NCBI GenBank assembly: GCA_022712735.1
Contig: JAFLKA010000267.1
Span: 1 to 6,074 of the forward strand
Length of the DNA: 6,074 nt
From: Marinosulfonomonas sp.
Lineage (GTDB): Bacteria > Pseudomonadota > Alphaproteobacteria > Rhodobacterales > Rhodobacteraceae
Direction: 5' to 3'
Below the pieces are notes generated by a model, which saw nothing but the letters and a program-made list of their open reading frames with translations, did no database searches and was not told the DNA's origin. How positions within the stretch are numbered: position 1 is the first letter of the stretch; every line of letters starts with the position of its first letter. The position numbers and the translations under genes are program-made. This document shows, in pieces, positions 1-5,493 of this stretch.

Positions 1-153
1 CTGCACGCCCGCTGCATTATCCTGCCGCATCCGGTGACCGGTAAACCGCTGAAAATCGTAGCACCAATGCCGGAACATATGAAACGCACATGGGACACCT
101 TTGGATGGGATGAACGCGATGTCGCGGATGACCCGTTCGAGGAATATCTATGA
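1..153 (+). CDS. rluC: RluA/RluC-family 23S rRNA pseudouridine synthase, C-terminal end only (5' truncated by window)
   Basis: Reading frame 1 is open from the first base and gives the last 50 residues of a protein ending in TGA at 151-153. The segment starts LHAR, followed by LPHPVTGKPL and then APMPEHM, W and FGW. This is the C-terminal end of RluA-superfamily pseudouridine synthases, where the LHA and HP.TG.PL strands close the catalytic domain. Enzymes of this family isomerise specific uridines in 23S rRNA to pseudouridine in the cytoplasm. The catalytic aspartate region and the S4-like RNA-binding domain lie outside the window, so RluC is chosen over RluD or RluA only from the C-terminal pattern. 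The stop codon overlaps the start of the next gene by four bases (ATGA, 150-153), which suggests cotranscription and coupled translation with the HAD phosphatase. Confidence 0.8.
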   Translation: MHARCIILPHPVTGKPLKIVAPMPEHMKRTWDTFGWDERDVADDPFEEYL

Positions 154-821
154 GCCAGACATTGCGACTGGCGGTGTTTGATGTGGACGGTACGCTGATC
201 GACAGTCAGCACCACATACATTCGGCGATGGAGCTGACCTTTGTGGGCCAAGGGCTGGAATGCCCGCCGCTGGAACAGGTGCGTGGCATCATTGGGTTAT
301 CCTTGCCGCAAGCGATGCGCCGCTTGATCGCCAATCTGACAGATGTGCAATACGATGCATTGGTCGAGGGCTACAAGGCCACCTTCAAAACCAAACGTCT
401 GGCCGGAGAATTTGCGCCACTTTATTCCGGTATTATCAAAATGTTGGACGGGATAGCGCAGGACGACCATCTGCTGCTGGGCCTTGCCACTGGAAAATCA
501 CGGCGCGGGCTGGATGCCGTTCTGGATGGTCACGGGCTGACATCAAAGTTTGTCACGGCGCAGGTTGCGGACAACCACCCGTCCAAACCGCATCCGTCGA
601 TGTTACAGGCGGCATTGTCTGAAACCGGCGTTGAGGCGCAGGATGCGGTGATAATCGGCGACACCACCTATGATATGGAAATGGGCGTTGCCGCGGGTAT
701 GCACTGCATCGGTGTGTCGTGGGGCTATCACACGGTCGATGATCTGCGCACAGCAGGCGCGGCATGGATTGTGGATGATGCTGCACAATTACAGGCGCTG
801 CTAGATGGGTTTTGGGGATAA
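150..821 (+). CDS. HAD-superfamily (subfamily IA) hydrolase, phosphoglycolate phosphatase-like
   Basis: A 223-residue cytoplasmic protein with all four HAD motifs in order. Motif I is FDVDGTLIDS, with the nucleophile D11 and acid/base D13. The motif II threonine is T114 in LATGKS. The motif III lysine is K146 in SKPHP. Motif IV is IIGDTTYDMEMG with D171 and D175, which bind magnesium. Residues about 20-90 between motifs I and II form the helical cap typical of subfamily IA (Gph/PGMB-like). The family hydrolyses small phosphomonoesters through an aspartyl-phosphate intermediate. The true substrate cannot be read from the sequence: phosphoglycolate is a family default, and a nucleotide or sugar phosphate is equally possible. 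The start ATG at 150 overlaps the upstream stop (ATGA) and has GAGGAA at 139-144, five bases ahead. The stop TAA ends two bases before the next gene. Length is normal for the family. Confidence 0.88.
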   Translation: MSQTLRLAVFDVDGTLIDSQHHIHSAMELTFVGQGLECPPLEQVRGIIGLSLPQAMRRLIANLTDVQYDALVEGYKATFKTKRLAGEFAPLYSGIIKMLDGIAQDDHLLLGLATGKSRRGLDAVLDGHGLTSKFVTAQVADNHPSKPHPSMLQAALSETGVEAQDAVIIGDTTYDMEMGVAAGMHCIGVSWGYHTVDDLRTAGAAWIVDDAAQLQALLDGFWG

Positions 822-823
822 AG

Positions 824-1531
824 ATGGCAGAGTGGACAGCAAAACGGTTTTGGAAAATCGCGAGCGTCGTTGAGGCGGGGGACGGGTTTACCGTGCATTT
901 GGACGGGCGCAAATTGCGCACGCCGGTGAAATCGGAACTGATCGTGCCAACCCGCGAGATGGCCGAGGCAATCGCGGCGGAATGGGATGCGCAGGGCCAA
1001 AAGGTCGACCCGTTGACAATGCCCGTGACTCGCACAGCCAATGCCGCAATCGACAAGGTCGCGCCGATGCATGCCGAAGTGTCGGAGCTGGTGGCCGCCT
1101 ATGGCGATACTGATCTGTTGTGCTACCGCGCCGAGTCTCCAATCGAATTGGTCGAGCGCCAGAATGCGGCGTGGAATCCGCTGCTGGAATGGGCGGCTGA
1201 TACATTGTCAGCCCCGCTTAAAACCGGCGTCGGAATTGTGCATGTCGCACAGGATGCCGGTGTGCTGGCCGCACTTGCCAAGCGTGTGACCGGAATGGAC
1301 GCGTTCCAACTGGCATCGTTCCACGATCTGGTGGGTATGTCTGGCTCTTTGGTCATCGGATTTGCCACCATCCACAAGGTGTTACCAGTAGCCGATCTGT
1401 GGCAGTGCTCAAGAATCGATGAGGACTGGCAGATCGAGAAATGGGGCGAGGATGATGAGGAAATAACAACCTCAGAGGGTAAGAGGGCGGGCTTTGAGCA
1501 CGCCGCCCGATTCTATTTCATGGCCAATTAG
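824..1531 (+). CDS. ATP12-family F1F0 ATP synthase assembly chaperone
   Basis: A 235-residue soluble protein matching the ATP12 chaperone family. The N-terminal part (1-75) has KRFWK, then HLDGRKLRTP, VPTREMAEAIAAEW, and DPLTMPVTRTANAAID. The helical C-terminal part has YGDTDLLCYRA (93-103), a W.PLL.WA segment (117-124), FHDLVGMSGSL (166-176) and the acidic end RIDEDWQIEKWGEDDE (197-212). In mitochondria Atp12 binds the free F1 alpha subunit and prevents its aggregation before the hexamer forms. The bacterial homologues are essentially confined to alphaproteobacteria and are presumed to do the same. I chose ATG 824 because GGGG at 814-817 sits six bases upstream. An in-frame TTG at 812 would add four residues (MGIK) and lies inside that ribosome binding site. 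The gene starts two bases after the HAD stop. ATP synthase genes themselves are not in the window. Confidence 0.92.
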   Translation: MAEWTAKRFWKIASVVEAGDGFTVHLDGRKLRTPVKSELIVPTREMAEAIAAEWDAQGQKVDPLTMPVTRTANAAIDKVAPMHAEVSELVAAYGDTDLLCYRAESPIELVERQNAAWNPLLEWAADTLSAPLKTGVGIVHVAQDAGVLAALAKRVTGMDAFQLASFHDLVGMSGSLVIGFATIHKVLPVADLWQCSRIDEDWQIEKWGEDDEEITTSEGKRAGFEHAARFYFMAN

Positions 1532-1562
1532 GATGCTTTGACCTCAAATTTGCTCTTGTGTT

Positions 1563-1581
1563 TTCGATTCATGTTCGATTC
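1563..1581. repeat. Tandem direct repeat TTCGATTC x2 with 11-base period
   Basis: TTCGATTC occurs at 1563-1570 and again at 1574-1581, separated by ATG. The 11-base spacing places both copies on roughly the same face of the DNA helix, as expected for a pair of half-sites bound by a dimeric regulator. It lies about 45 bases upstream of the candidate aapJ -35 box. That it is a binding site is inference. An eight-base repeat could arise by chance. Confidence 0.35.
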
Positions 1582-1617
1582 GGACAAAAACTAGGTCCGA
1601 TGAGGCCTAATTCCGAA
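1579..1617. repeat. Inverted repeat with two alternative pairing partners
   Basis: TCGGAC at 1580-1585 is perfectly complementary to GTCCGA at 1595-1600, with a nine-base spacer. The overlapping TTCGGA at 1579-1584 is also complementary to TCCGAA at 1612-1617. Both cannot form at once in RNA. No T-run follows either arm, so this is not a standard intrinsic terminator for the upstream ATP12 operon, although it could protect its 3' end. As DNA it could be an operator. The pairing is seen directly. Any function is inferred. Confidence 0.35.
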
Positions 1618-1624
1618 ACTTCCC

Positions 1625-1654
1625 TTGACGTTTTCGCAAGGTTTGGCCCAAACT
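1625..1654 (+). promoter_or_regulatory. Candidate sigma-70-type promoter for the aapJQMP operon
   Basis: TTGACG at 1625-1630 matches five of six bases of the -35 consensus. An 18-base spacer leads to CAAACT at 1649-1654, a weak -10 match (three of six). Transcription would start near 1661, leaving a leader of about 95 bases before the aapJ ATG. It is the best -35 box in the intergenic region between the ATP12 gene and aapJ, where a promoter is expected. The poor -10 box means an activator may be needed, or that the true start is elsewhere. Confidence 0.38.
1641..1653. promoter_or_regulatory. Perfect palindrome GTTTGG-C-CCAAAC, candidate operator
   Basis: Two six-base half-sites are perfectly inverted around a single central base. 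The palindrome covers the spacer and most of the weak -10 box of the candidate aapJ promoter, where a bound protein would block RNA polymerase. With a one-base centre it cannot fold into an RNA hairpin, so a protein-bound DNA site is the more natural reading. The regulator is unknown and none is encoded in the window. Confidence 0.35.
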
Positions 1655-1667
1655 AACGCACGCTTGG

Positions 1668-1736
1668 GAGGGCGCAGCTTTCCCATGGTATCGCCCTCGG
1701 TCCTAACGGGCCGAATTAACCGCCTATAACAGGCGG
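1668..1736 (+). promoter_or_regulatory. Structured 5' leader of aapJ: three consecutive potential hairpins
   Basis: Hairpin 1 pairs GAGGGCG (1668-1674) with CGCCCTC (1692-1698), with a 17-base loop. Hairpin 2 pairs CGGTCC (1698-1703) with GGGCCG (1708-1713), including one G-U pair and a TAAC loop; it competes with hairpin 1 only for base 1698. Hairpin 3 pairs CCGCCT (1720-1725) with AGGCGG (1731-1736), perfect, with loop ATAAC. Hairpin 3 ends seven bases before the AGGAAGAGG ribosome binding site (1743-1751). TAAC recurs in the loops of hairpins 2 and 3 and in the linker at 1717-1720. None is followed by a T-run. Possible roles are mRNA stability, translational control or a small-RNA target. 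I do not recognise a known riboswitch class. Confidence 0.42.
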
Positions 1737-1756
1737 ACTATCAGGAAGAGGTAAAA

Positions 1757-2773
1757 ATGAAAAAATCCGTATTTTTAGGTGCACTGACAATAGCCAGCTT
1801 GACTGCTGGCATTGCTGCTGCTGGCACACTTGACGATGTGAAAGCACGCGGCAAATTGAACTGTGGTGTTTCCACAGGTCTCGTTGGTTTTGCATCGCCA
1901 GATGCGAATGGCAAATGGGAAGGTTACGACGTTGCTGTATGTCGTGCCGTCGCTGCTGCTGTTCTTGGCGACAACACTGCTGTTGAATTTGTTCCACTGA
2001 GCTCAAAGACTCGCTTTACCGCGCTGGCTTCTGGCGAAGTAGACATGCTGGCCCGTAACACCACATGGACACTATCCCGTGACGTCGATCTGAAACTCGA
2101 CTTCGTTGGTGTTAACTACTACGATGGTCAAGGCTTCTTGATCCCCAAATCAATGGGCGTAACATCGGCCAAAGATCTGGACGGCGCGACTGTTTGTATC
2201 CAAAGCGGTACAACAACCGAGCTGAACCTGGCTGATTACTTCCGCACAAACGGCATCTCTTATGAGCCAGTGCCAGTGGAAGGCAACGCAGAAGCGCAAA
2301 CACAATATCTTGCTGGTGCTTGTGACACGCTGACAACAGACGGCTCCGCTCTTGCGGCGACACGTGCTGCGTTTGAAAACCCAGACGATCACATCGTTCT
2401 GCCAGAAATCATCTCCAAAGAGCCTCTGGGCCCATTGGTACGTCACGGCGACAACGAGTGGGGCGACATCGTTCGCTGGACTCTGAACGCCCTGATCTCT
2501 GCAGAAGAGTTCAACATCACTTCGGCTAACATCGAAGAGCTGTCGAAAGGCACGAATAACCCGGAAATCAACCGTATCCTCGGCACAGAAGGCAACATGG
2601 GCGAAATGCTCGGTCTTGACGCTGACTGGGCGGCACGTGCGATTGCTTCTGGTGGTAACTTTGGTGAAATCTTCGAAGCCAACATTGGCGAGAAAACACC
2701 AATTGGTCTGTCGCGTGGTCTGAACGCGCTTTGGACAGATGGCGGTCTGATTTATTCGCCTCCGTTCCGCTAG
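1757..2773 (+). CDS. aapJ/bztA: Periplasmic amino-acid-binding protein of the Aap/Bzt ABC transporter (AapJ/BztA)
   Basis: A 338-residue solute-binding protein of family 3, the usual length for AapJ/BztA. A Sec signal peptide is clear: MKKS, a hydrophobic stretch, then AAA at 20-22 with probable cleavage before G23. Lobe 1 follows, with DVKARGKLNCGVSTG and GYDVAVCRAVAAAV, then the ligand-site segment ARNTTWTLSRD (99-109), with R100 and T103 at the position where the family grips the amino-acid carboxylate. CIQSGTTTE (147-155) begins lobe 2, and TTDGSALA (193-200) supplies the residue contacting the ligand amine. Four cysteines (36, 62, 147, 189) could form disulfides. It binds L-amino acids in the periplasm for AapQ/AapM. 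The Rhodobacter Bzt system takes Glu, Gln, Asp and Asn, while rhizobial Aap is broader; specificity here is undetermined. AGGAAGAGG at 1743-1751 sets the start. Codon use differs from its neighbours (many GCT, GTT and GGT), as in highly expressed genes. Confidence 0.95.
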   Translation: MKKSVFLGALTIASLTAGIAAAGTLDDVKARGKLNCGVSTGLVGFASPDANGKWEGYDVAVCRAVAAAVLGDNTAVEFVPLSSKTRFTALASGEVDMLARNTTWTLSRDVDLKLDFVGVNYYDGQGFLIPKSMGVTSAKDLDGATVCIQSGTTTELNLADYFRTNGISYEPVPVEGNAEAQTQYLAGACDTLTTDGSALAATRAAFENPDDHIVLPEIISKEPLGPLVRHGDNEWGDIVRWTLNALISAEEFNITSANIEELSKGTNNPEINRILGTEGNMGEMLGLDADWAARAIASGGNFGEIFEANIGEKTPIGLSRGLNALWTDGGLIYSPPFR

Positions 2774-2788
2774 GACTATAATTGATTT

Positions 2789-2816
2789 GGGCGCGGGTTA
2801 ATCCCCGCGCCCTTTT
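2789..2816 (+). terminator. Rho-independent terminator/stem-loop between aapJ and aapQ
   Basis: GGGCGCGGG (2789-2797) pairs perfectly over nine bases with CCCGCGCCC (2804-2812) around a six-base loop, TTAATC, and is followed by TTTT (2813-2816). It begins 15 bases after the aapJ stop codon. The stem is strong but the T-run is short, which suits partial termination: most transcripts end after aapJ and some continue into aapQMP. The stem also protects the aapJ mRNA from 3' exonucleases. No T-run exists on the other strand, so it acts in one direction. Confidence 0.85.
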
Positions 2817-2887
2817 CATATCTACCTATCCAACAAATAAACCACCTGAGCCGGGGCAGCGGACAACCGCGTCAAATAAAATAGGCC

Positions 2888-2900
2888 AGGGAACACGGGG
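2888..2900 (+). promoter_or_regulatory. Ribosome binding region of aapQ, compatible with two starts
   Basis: AGGGA at 2888-2892 stands eight bases before ATG 2901, and GGGG at 2897-2900 stands nine bases before the in-frame ATG at 2910. Either start is mechanically possible; they differ by only three residues. The rest of the aapJ-aapQ gap (2817-2887) shows only a small GCGG/CCGC hairpin at 2859-2870 and no convincing separate promoter, so aapQ probably depends on read-through from aapJ. Confidence 0.5.
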
Positions 2901-4169
2901 ATGTCTATCATGACAACACTGACCGACCCTCCTAAGGCGACGTTCCGCCTTTCGATGCTGCTCTATGATACCCGCTATCGTTCAACGACCATTCAGGTCA
3001 TTGTGCTGATCGGGTTCATGCTGGGCGCAGCTTGGTTGCTGAACAATGTTAGGGTTAATCTGGCGCTTGCCGGCAAAGACTTTAACTACGGGTTTTTGCA
3101 ACAGGTTTCCAACTTTGATATCAACCAGCGACTGATCGAGTATTCGTCGACGTCCACGTACGGGCGCGCAACGATCATCGGCTTGATGAATACGCTGCTG
3201 ATTGCAGTAATGGGCTGTTTGGCGGCGACGTTTATCGGTGTGACGATCGGCATCTTGCGGCTCTCGTCCAACTGGGTGGTTTCACGGCTGGCAACGGTTT
3301 ACGTCGAAATGTTCAGAAACGTTCCGGTGTTGTTGTGGATTTTGCTGATTATGGGGGCTTTGTCTGAAAGCTTGCCGCAACCGAAAGATTTCCGCGGTGA
3401 AGATCCGGTCGCAACGATGAAACTGTTTGACAGTGTCGCGGTTACGAACCGTGGCGTCTATGTCCCCGAGCCGTTGTTCTCGACAGGTCTGGGCGACATT
3501 CCGGTGTTCTGGAACTCGTTTGAGATCAGCCTTGATCTGATGGCGATCCTTGCCGTTTTGTTTGCTGGCCTGATGATCGGTAAATTGATAAAAAAACGCG
3601 CCATACAAACTCAGGCGGCGACGGGGAACCTACCTAAAACCGGGCTGATACGCCTTGCTATTGTGGTGATCCCGATGCTGCTGGTGTTGTGGCTGCTGGG
3701 CTTCTACCTTGGCTATCCCGAACTGAAGGGCTTTAACTTCAAGGGTGGCACCCGTCTGGGTAACCCGCTGTTGGCCCTGTGGATTGCGCTTTCGCTCTAT
3801 ACTGCTGCCTTCATCGCTGAAATTGTGCGGGCTGGCATCATGGCGATTTCCAAAGGCCAATCCGAGGCCGCAGGCGCACTTGGGCTACGTCCAGGCCGCA
3901 CCATGAATTTGGTGATCCTGCCGCAAGCCATGCGGGTGATTATCCCGCCGCTGATTTCACAATACCTAAACCTGACCAAAAACTCGTCACTGGCGGTTGC
4001 GGTTGGCTATGCAGATATTACCAGCACGCTGGGCAACACCACGCTGAACCAGACCGGCCGAGAGCTGGAATGTATTCTGCTGTTAATGGGGTGTTATCTG
4101 GCAATCTCGCTGGTCGTCTCGACGGTGATGAACGCCTACAATGAACGAACAAAGCTGAGGGAGCGCTGA
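2901..4169 (+). CDS. aapQ/bztB: Amino-acid ABC transporter permease AapQ/BztB
   Basis: A 422-residue inner-membrane permease of the polar amino-acid (HAAT) type. Hydrophobic segments lie near residues 30-48, 92-118, 132-153, 208-228, 247-270, 285-306 and 388-410, with more around 340-370. The EAA loop that docks on the ATPase is plain: EIVRAGIMAISKGQSEAAGA (307-326), then LGL, and further on ILPQAMRVIIPP (339-350) and LTKNSSLAVAVGYADI. The protein is much longer than ordinary His/Gln permeases (about 220-240 residues) because of extra N-terminal and mid-protein segments. Residues about 155-205 form a hydrophilic, probably periplasmic, loop. This extended form is the hallmark of AapQ/BztB. It pairs with AapM as a heterodimeric channel. 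The start could be ATG 2901 or ATG 2910. The stop TGA ends one base before aapM, so the two subunits are likely made in equal amounts. Confidence 0.94.
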   Translation: MSIMTTLTDPPKATFRLSMLLYDTRYRSTTIQVIVLIGFMLGAAWLLNNVRVNLALAGKDFNYGFLQQVSNFDINQRLIEYSSTSTYGRATIIGLMNTLLIAVMGCLAATFIGVTIGILRLSSNWVVSRLATVYVEMFRNVPVLLWILLIMGALSESLPQPKDFRGEDPVATMKLFDSVAVTNRGVYVPEPLFSTGLGDIPVFWNSFEISLDLMAILAVLFAGLMIGKLIKKRAIQTQAATGNLPKTGLIRLAIVVIPMLLVLWLLGFYLGYPELKGFNFKGGTRLGNPLLALWIALSLYTAAFIAEIVRAGIMAISKGQSEAAGALGLRPGRTMNLVILPQAMRVIIPPLISQYLNLTKNSSLAVAVGYADITSTLGNTTLNQTGRELECILLLMGCYLAISLVVSTVMNAYNERTKLRER

Positions 4170-4170
4170 T

Positions 4171-5475
4171 ATGACTATGACTGATCAAAGCTACGTGCGC
4201 ACCCAGATGCTGGGTGAGAAGGCACCACCGGTGTCGAATGTCGGTATCATCGGCTGGATGAAGAACAACCTGTTCTCCAGCCCGATGAATATTATCCTGT
4301 CACTGCTTGCAATATTTGCGACCTATATGGTGCTTGCAGCCCTGTTGCCGTGGGTTTTCGGCGGCGTGTGGAATGCAAGCTCGCTTAATGAATGTCGTGC
4401 GATATTGCTCGAAATTCATGGTGAACCTACCCATCGCGCCTGTTGGGGCGTGATCCATGAACGGTTCTGGCAGCTGATGTACGGCTTCTATCCCAGCGAT
4501 CTGTATTGGCGTCCCAATCTGGCGCTGGTCTGGCTGTTTGCCGCGATTGCACCAGTATTGTTCAATGGCTTGCCAAAGAAAATGCTGCTGCTCTCGGTGG
4601 CCTTCCCGTTTGTTGCGCCTTGGCTGATTTGGGGCGGATCCTTCTGGGTGCCGGTTATGGCATCCATGGGCTTCGTTGTTGGCTTTCTGGTGCATCGCTT
4701 CGCCTCCAAAATGATCAACCCCTTGGTGGGGATCATCGTGGGTGTTCTAGCGGCACTTTTGTGGTGGTTGCTACTAAGCAGCACGATGGCTGATTTGTTT
4801 GCCAGCATTGTGTCTTTGTCGATTACAGAAGTCGGTAGCCGTCAAATTGGTGGCTTCATGCTGGCGATTTTGCTCGGGATTACAGGCATTGCCCTGTCGT
4901 TCCCGATCGGTATCGTTCTGGCGCTTGGACGGCTTTCCAATCTGGTGATCGTCAAGGCGCTGTGTGTGGGCTTTATCGAGTTCATTCGTGGCGTACCGCT
5001 GATCACCTTGTTGTTCGTGGCATCGGTGTTGTTGAATTACTTCCTGCCAAAGGGAACCCAGTTTGACATCATCCTGCGCGTGATGATCATGATCACCTTC
5101 TTTGCCGCGGCCTATATGGCCGAGGTGATCCGGGGTGGTCTGGCCGCTTTGCCTAAAGGCCAGTACGAGGCAGCCGATGCGTTGGGCCTTGATTATTGGA
5201 AGGCACAGCGTCTGATCATCCTGCCGCAAGCGTTGAAAATCTCGATACCGGGCATTGTGTCCAACTTTATCGGGTTGTTCAAAGATACCACGCTGGTTTC
5301 GATCATCGCTTTGTCCGACCCAATCGGTTGGGTGAAACTGATCCAAGGCAACGCCGAATGGAATGGTGTGATCTGGGAGTTGTATGGCTTTGTTGCCTTC
5401 GTCTTCTTCCTGTTCTGCTTCTCCATGTCCCGCTATTCCATGTATCTGGAGCGTAAGCTTCAGACTGGTCATTAA
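4171..5475 (+). CDS. aapM/bztC: Amino-acid ABC transporter permease AapM/BztC
   Basis: A 434-residue polytopic inner-membrane protein and partner of AapQ. The N-terminal cytoplasmic stretch (1-38) is followed by a membrane span (about 39-64) and a hydrophilic loop (about 65-115) carrying C75 and C91, probably periplasmic. Further spans lie at about 117-131, 137-155, 158-175, 183-203, 227-250 and 262-290, then comes the conserved permease core. The EAA loop is EVIRGGLAALPKGQYEAADA (318-337) followed by LGL, then IILPQALKISIPGIVSNFIG and LFKDTTLVSII. The several additional spans before the core distinguish AapM/BztC from short HAAT permeases. ATG 4171 is preferred because GAGGGAG at 4157-4163 is seven bases upstream; the ATG at 4177 would leave 13. 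The gene follows aapQ by one base and precedes aapP by 18 bases. Confidence 0.94.
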   Translation: MTMTDQSYVRTQMLGEKAPPVSNVGIIGWMKNNLFSSPMNIILSLLAIFATYMVLAALLPWVFGGVWNASSLNECRAILLEIHGEPTHRACWGVIHERFWQLMYGFYPSDLYWRPNLALVWLFAAIAPVLFNGLPKKMLLLSVAFPFVAPWLIWGGSFWVPVMASMGFVVGFLVHRFASKMINPLVGIIVGVLAALLWWLLLSSTMADLFASIVSLSITEVGSRQIGGFMLAILLGITGIALSFPIGIVLALGRLSNLVIVKALCVGFIEFIRGVPLITLLFVASVLLNYFLPKGTQFDIILRVMIMITFFAAAYMAEVIRGGLAALPKGQYEAADALGLDYWKAQRLIILPQALKISIPGIVSNFIGLFKDTTLVSIIALSDPIGWVKLIQGNAEWNGVIWELYGFVAFVFFLFCFSMSRYSMYLERKLQTGH

Positions 5476-5493
5476 CTTAAAGGAGTGACGTAA

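Noticed and set aside
812..823. TTG at 812 as the start of the ATP12 gene
   Set aside because: It would overlap the HAD stop and the GGGG Shine-Dalgarno stretch. ATG 824 has correct spacing, and the family N-terminus begins with the W..KRFWK segment.
553..1205. Several minus-strand frames of 60-170 codons opposite the HAD and ATP12 genes
   Set aside because: They have no domain motifs and low-complexity Pro/Arg/His/Ser composition, and they overlap one another in different frames. They are shadows of the plus-strand genes.
1580..1600. Intrinsic terminator of the ATP12 operon
   Set aside because: The six-base stem is weak and no T-run follows it. It is listed only as an inverted repeat.
1644..1659. 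A sigma-54 (-24/-12) promoter ahead of aapJ, as might be expected for nitrogen control
   Set aside because: There is a GG at 1645-1646, but the required GC at the -12 position is not present at the correct spacing and TTGC is absent.
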